From contig NZ_JBGCCU010000018.1 in the NCBI RefSeq assembly GCF_041261445.1, positions 62,001-126,000 on the forward strand: a stretch of 64,000 nt of DNA. The letters run 5' to 3'. Under the pieces are notes generated by a model that ran no database searches, was not told the DNA's origin, and saw nothing but the letters and a program-made list of their open reading frames with translations. The position numbers were made by a program, and so were the translations under genes. The stretch is from Catenulispora sp. EB89 (GTDB taxonomy: Bacteria; Actinomycetota; Actinomycetes; Streptomycetales; Catenulisporaceae). Below are positions 62,292-64,000 of this stretch, piece by piece; position 1 is the stretch's first letter, and the number at the start of each line of letters is the position of its first letter.

Positions 62292-62900
62292 TCAGGCGTT
62301 CTCAAAGCCTCGTTCGAGGGCGTCGAGTGCTTGCCCGACGGCGGCTTTGAGTTGCCGTTCGACGTCAGTCGGCGTTGCCCCTCCGAGGAGTCCTTGCTGA
62401 AGGAGATCGTGGCGCAGCATCAGAGCCCCGACCATCAGGGCCGCCCACGGTGCCGACCCGCTGGCCGTAGCCAGCGGGCCCGACCACGACTGGAGGATCG
62501 CCGCGCGACGAGTTCTCAGCGTCGGTGAGTCGTGCTCGCACTGGGTCCAGGCGCGCATCGCGTTCCACGAATGGGTGTCGACTCCGGCCCACGGACTCGG
62601 GGCGGTGAGCAGTGGGCCATCGAGGATCAGTGGTCGAAGAACGGCGGTCGGCGACTTCGCAGCGCGGTGCCGCAGCACGTCGACTAAGGCCTCGAGGATT
62701 GCCGGCTCGGCATCGAAGAACAGGTCCTCCTTCGCGCCGAAATAGTTGGTCACCGTCTTCACCGAGACATCCGCTGCCTGCGCGACCTGCGCCAGCGTGA
62801 CGTTTTCGAAGCCGTCACGCTCGAATAGCCGTGTTGCACAGTCTGAGATGCGCTGCCGGGTCTGTGCGCGCTTGCGCTCTCGGAGCCCACTGTTTACCAT
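62292..62900 (-). CDS. TetR family regulator of the divergent esterase
   Basis: A 202-residue regulator; ATG 62900 gives MVNSGLRERKRAQTRQRISD, the normal beginning of the fold. The HTH (about 10-57) has TRLFERDGFENVTLAQVAQAADVSVKTVTNYFGAKEDLF. The ligand domain is unremarkable. It is divergent from the esterase 67 bp away; the duplicated operator overlaps its own start codon. Confidence 0.88.
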   Translation of the reverse strand: MVNSGLRERKRAQTRQRISDCATRLFERDGFENVTLAQVAQAADVSVKTVTNYFGAKEDLFFDAEPAILEALVDVLRHRAAKSPTAVLRPLILDGPLLTAPSPWAGVDTHSWNAMRAWTQCEHDSPTLRTRRAAILQSWSGPLATASGSAPWAALMVGALMLRHDLLQQGLLGGATPTDVERQLKAAVGQALDALERGFENA

Positions 62901-62924
62901 GATGGAAATTTTACCACGATGGAA
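62893..62924. promoter_or_regulatory. Duplicated operator TTTACCAYGATGGAA in the TetR/esterase gap
   Basis: Copies at 62893-62907 and 62910-62924 (period 17) share TTTACCA(T/C)GATGGAA. Each has a CCAT-G-ATGG dyad (one mismatch in the second). The first copy overlaps the TetR start codon. Two TetR dimers could bind side by side and shut both genes. Confidence 0.6.
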
Positions 62925-62967
62925 GTTACTGTACGCGGCACACCTCCGCATCCGGCGAGAAGGACTG

Positions 62968-63843
62968 ATGAACGACACACCCATGCACATCGCCAGGAGC
63001 CACTTCGCGTCGAAGACGGCTGGTGGCGAGGTCGACTATCAGGTTCTTCATCCATCCGACTGGGAGCAGGGCGAGCGGCTTCCGCTCGTCCTCCACCTGC
63101 ACGGCGCGATGTCGTCAGCTGCGTCGCTGGAGAACGCGAGGCCCTTCTACCAGGACCTCTTCCAGCAGGGCCAGTTTCCCCGCGCCGTCGTCGCATGCCC
63201 GAGCACTCCCACGGCAGGAGGCTTCTACATGGACTGGCCGGATGGGAACTCGTGGGAGTCGTTGATCGCCGATGAGTTCCCAGAGCATCTGGGGGAGACA
63301 TACGGGCCGTTCACCGCGACAGCTCTCATCGGTGCTTCGATGGGCGGCTACGGTGCCCTCAAAGTGGCCTTCGGTGATCCAGACCGCTTCGCGGTAGTCG
63401 CGGCGATCTCACCGGCCGTGTTCCCCGGTGAGACGTCACAGGCCGTTCCCGAGCCGAACGTCCCCTCTGTCTTGGGAGACCTCCACCGGGCCATGGCGAA
63501 CGGAACCGGCAATGCTGAGGCCTATGTGAAGAACTCCGTCTACGGCAGAGCCCGTCTCAATACCAGCCGGATCCGCGGTGCTGCTCTTCCGATCCTGATC
63601 GATTGCGGTGCCGCCGACGAGTTTCTGTTGCATGAGGGTGCGGAGTTCCTGCATCGGGTCCTGACGGAGCTCGGCATCGTCCACGAGTTCCGCCTCGTCG
63701 ACGGTGCGGGGCACGTCGGGCCGGCAGCTGACGCCCGAACCTGGGATGCGATTCGGTTCGTCGGGACCGCACTCATCACACACCCGGATCCCGGTGCCGA
63801 GAACGCACCCCGACACCGGGCCCTGCGAAGCGTCAACTGTTGA
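62968..63843 (+). CDS. Alpha/beta-hydrolase esterase (esterase D/PHB depolymerase-like)
   Basis: A 291-residue serine hydrolase; ATG 62968 has GAGAAGG upstream. The oxyanion region HLHGAMSS, nucleophile elbow GASMGGYGAL (Ser), acid ADEF (Asp) and GAGHVG (His) give a complete triad. No signal peptide, so cytosolic. Similar enzymes hydrolyse small esters, S-formylglutathione or feruloyl esters; the substrate here is unknown. The divergent TetR suggests induction by a hydrophobic ester or its product. The 3' end overlaps the convergent edge gene by 11 bp. Confidence 0.87.
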   Translation: MNDTPMHIARSHFASKTAGGEVDYQVLHPSDWEQGERLPLVLHLHGAMSSAASLENARPFYQDLFQQGQFPRAVVACPSTPTAGGFYMDWPDGNSWESLIADEFPEHLGETYGPFTATALIGASMGGYGALKVAFGDPDRFAVVAAISPAVFPGETSQAVPEPNVPSVLGDLHRAMANGTGNAEAYVKNSVYGRARLNTSRIRGAALPILIDCGAADEFLLHEGAEFLHRVLTELGIVHEFRLVDGAGHVGPAADARTWDAIRFVGTALITHPDPGAENAPRHRALRSVNC

Positions 63844-64000
63844 CGGTGCTGCTCCCGTAGAACGTGTTGAACCCCTTCTTGATCCCGTCGAGTGACCCGT
63901 AGTCGTCGAAGATGGGCAGCAGGTTCCCGAGGATGGGCACGGCCTTGAGCAGCATGAGTACCTGCTGCGCGTAGCTGAACCCGGCGACGTCCGCGCCGAC
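63833..64000 (-). CDS. C-terminal 55 residues of an unidentified protein (cut by window edge)
   Basis: The minus-strand frame is open from the right edge to a TGA at 63833-63835 and has good protein-like composition: FSYAQQVLMLLKAVPILG, then IFDDYGSLDGIKKGFNTFYG. This Leu/Pro-rich ending is reminiscent of MCE-family C-termini, but the fragment is too short to assign. It converges on the esterase with an 11-bp overlap of coding regions. Confidence 0.6.
   Translation of the reverse strand, partial: VGADVAGFSYAQQVLMLLKAVPILGNLLPIFDDYGSLDGIKKGFNTFYGSSTVNS

Noticed and set aside
1-64000. tRNA or rRNA genes, attachment sites
   Set aside because: No T-loop-like GGTTCGAATCC with matching acceptor stem and no rRNA-like stretch was seen on either strand in the short intergenic gaps.

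Overview
The window is chromosomal DNA of a very high-GC, multicellular-type actinobacterium. The evidence is strong third-position G/C bias, frequent GTG and TTG starts, 4-bp ATGA/GTGA stop-start overlaps, a SARP regulator, PadR/TetR/IclR regulators, many lipoproteins and giant secreted multidomain proteins. The gene style resembles Catenulispora or Streptomyces relatives; this is an inference from style, not a species identification. No rRNA, tRNA, CRISPR array, integrase or intact insertion sequence was seen. Both edges cut genes: a helix-hairpin-helix protein on the left and an unidentified minus-strand gene on the right.

1-13.5 kb: the tail of a coiled-coil/HhH protein is followed by a membrane-anchored Mrr-type nuclease. 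A 1377-aa secreted PQQ-propeller/lectin protein (minus) diverges from a translationally coupled membrane glycosyltransferase operon (one GT2, two GT39-like GT-C enzymes). Then come a small unknown gene, a SnoaL C-terminal gene relic, DoxX, L-2-hydroxyglutarate oxidase (lhgO) and a small membrane protein closed by a strong hairpin terminator.

13.5-29 kb: a divergent giant pair. On the minus strand is a 2009-aa exported protein (DNRLRE-like, ricin-type lectin, CBM-like, PKD, and three 414-bp tandem C-terminal modules). On the plus strand is a 2367-aa RHS/YD-repeat protein with a Cys-rich putative nuclease tip, followed 19 nt later by a candidate immunity gene. A small unknown gene and a lipoprotein follow.

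29-44 kb: a TetR/MFS drug-efflux pair, a Tat-exported purple acid phosphatase, and a PadR regulator whose promoter spacer carries its likely operator. A compact SARP regulator is preceded by a textbook array of 11-bp-spaced heptamers. A six-gene operon (amidohydrolase plus complete oligopeptide ABC importer) is divergent from a TetR gene and shares interlocked promoters and palindromes with it.

44-55 kb: a DUF5324-like membrane protein, a large DUF4132 protein, two lipoproteins and a SnoaL-like protein. Next is what looks like a cell-surface acylation locus: SGNH hydrolase, OmpR/EnvZ-type two-component system with a kinase carrying an unusual Gly/Asp low-complexity insert, GerMN-like lipoprotein, and acyltransferase-3. 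The hydrolase and acyltransferase genes, 4 kb apart, carry the same 11-bp-spaced direct-repeat element at exactly the same distance (44 nt) from their start codons. This may be one regulon and is the most striking signal I found.

55-64 kb: a RecD2-type helicase; an ornithine-cyclodeaminase-like gene with an IclR regulator, divergent from a coupled amidohydrolase plus M19 dipeptidase-like gene that lacks half of the usual metal ligands; and a TetR/esterase divergent pair with a duplicated operator.
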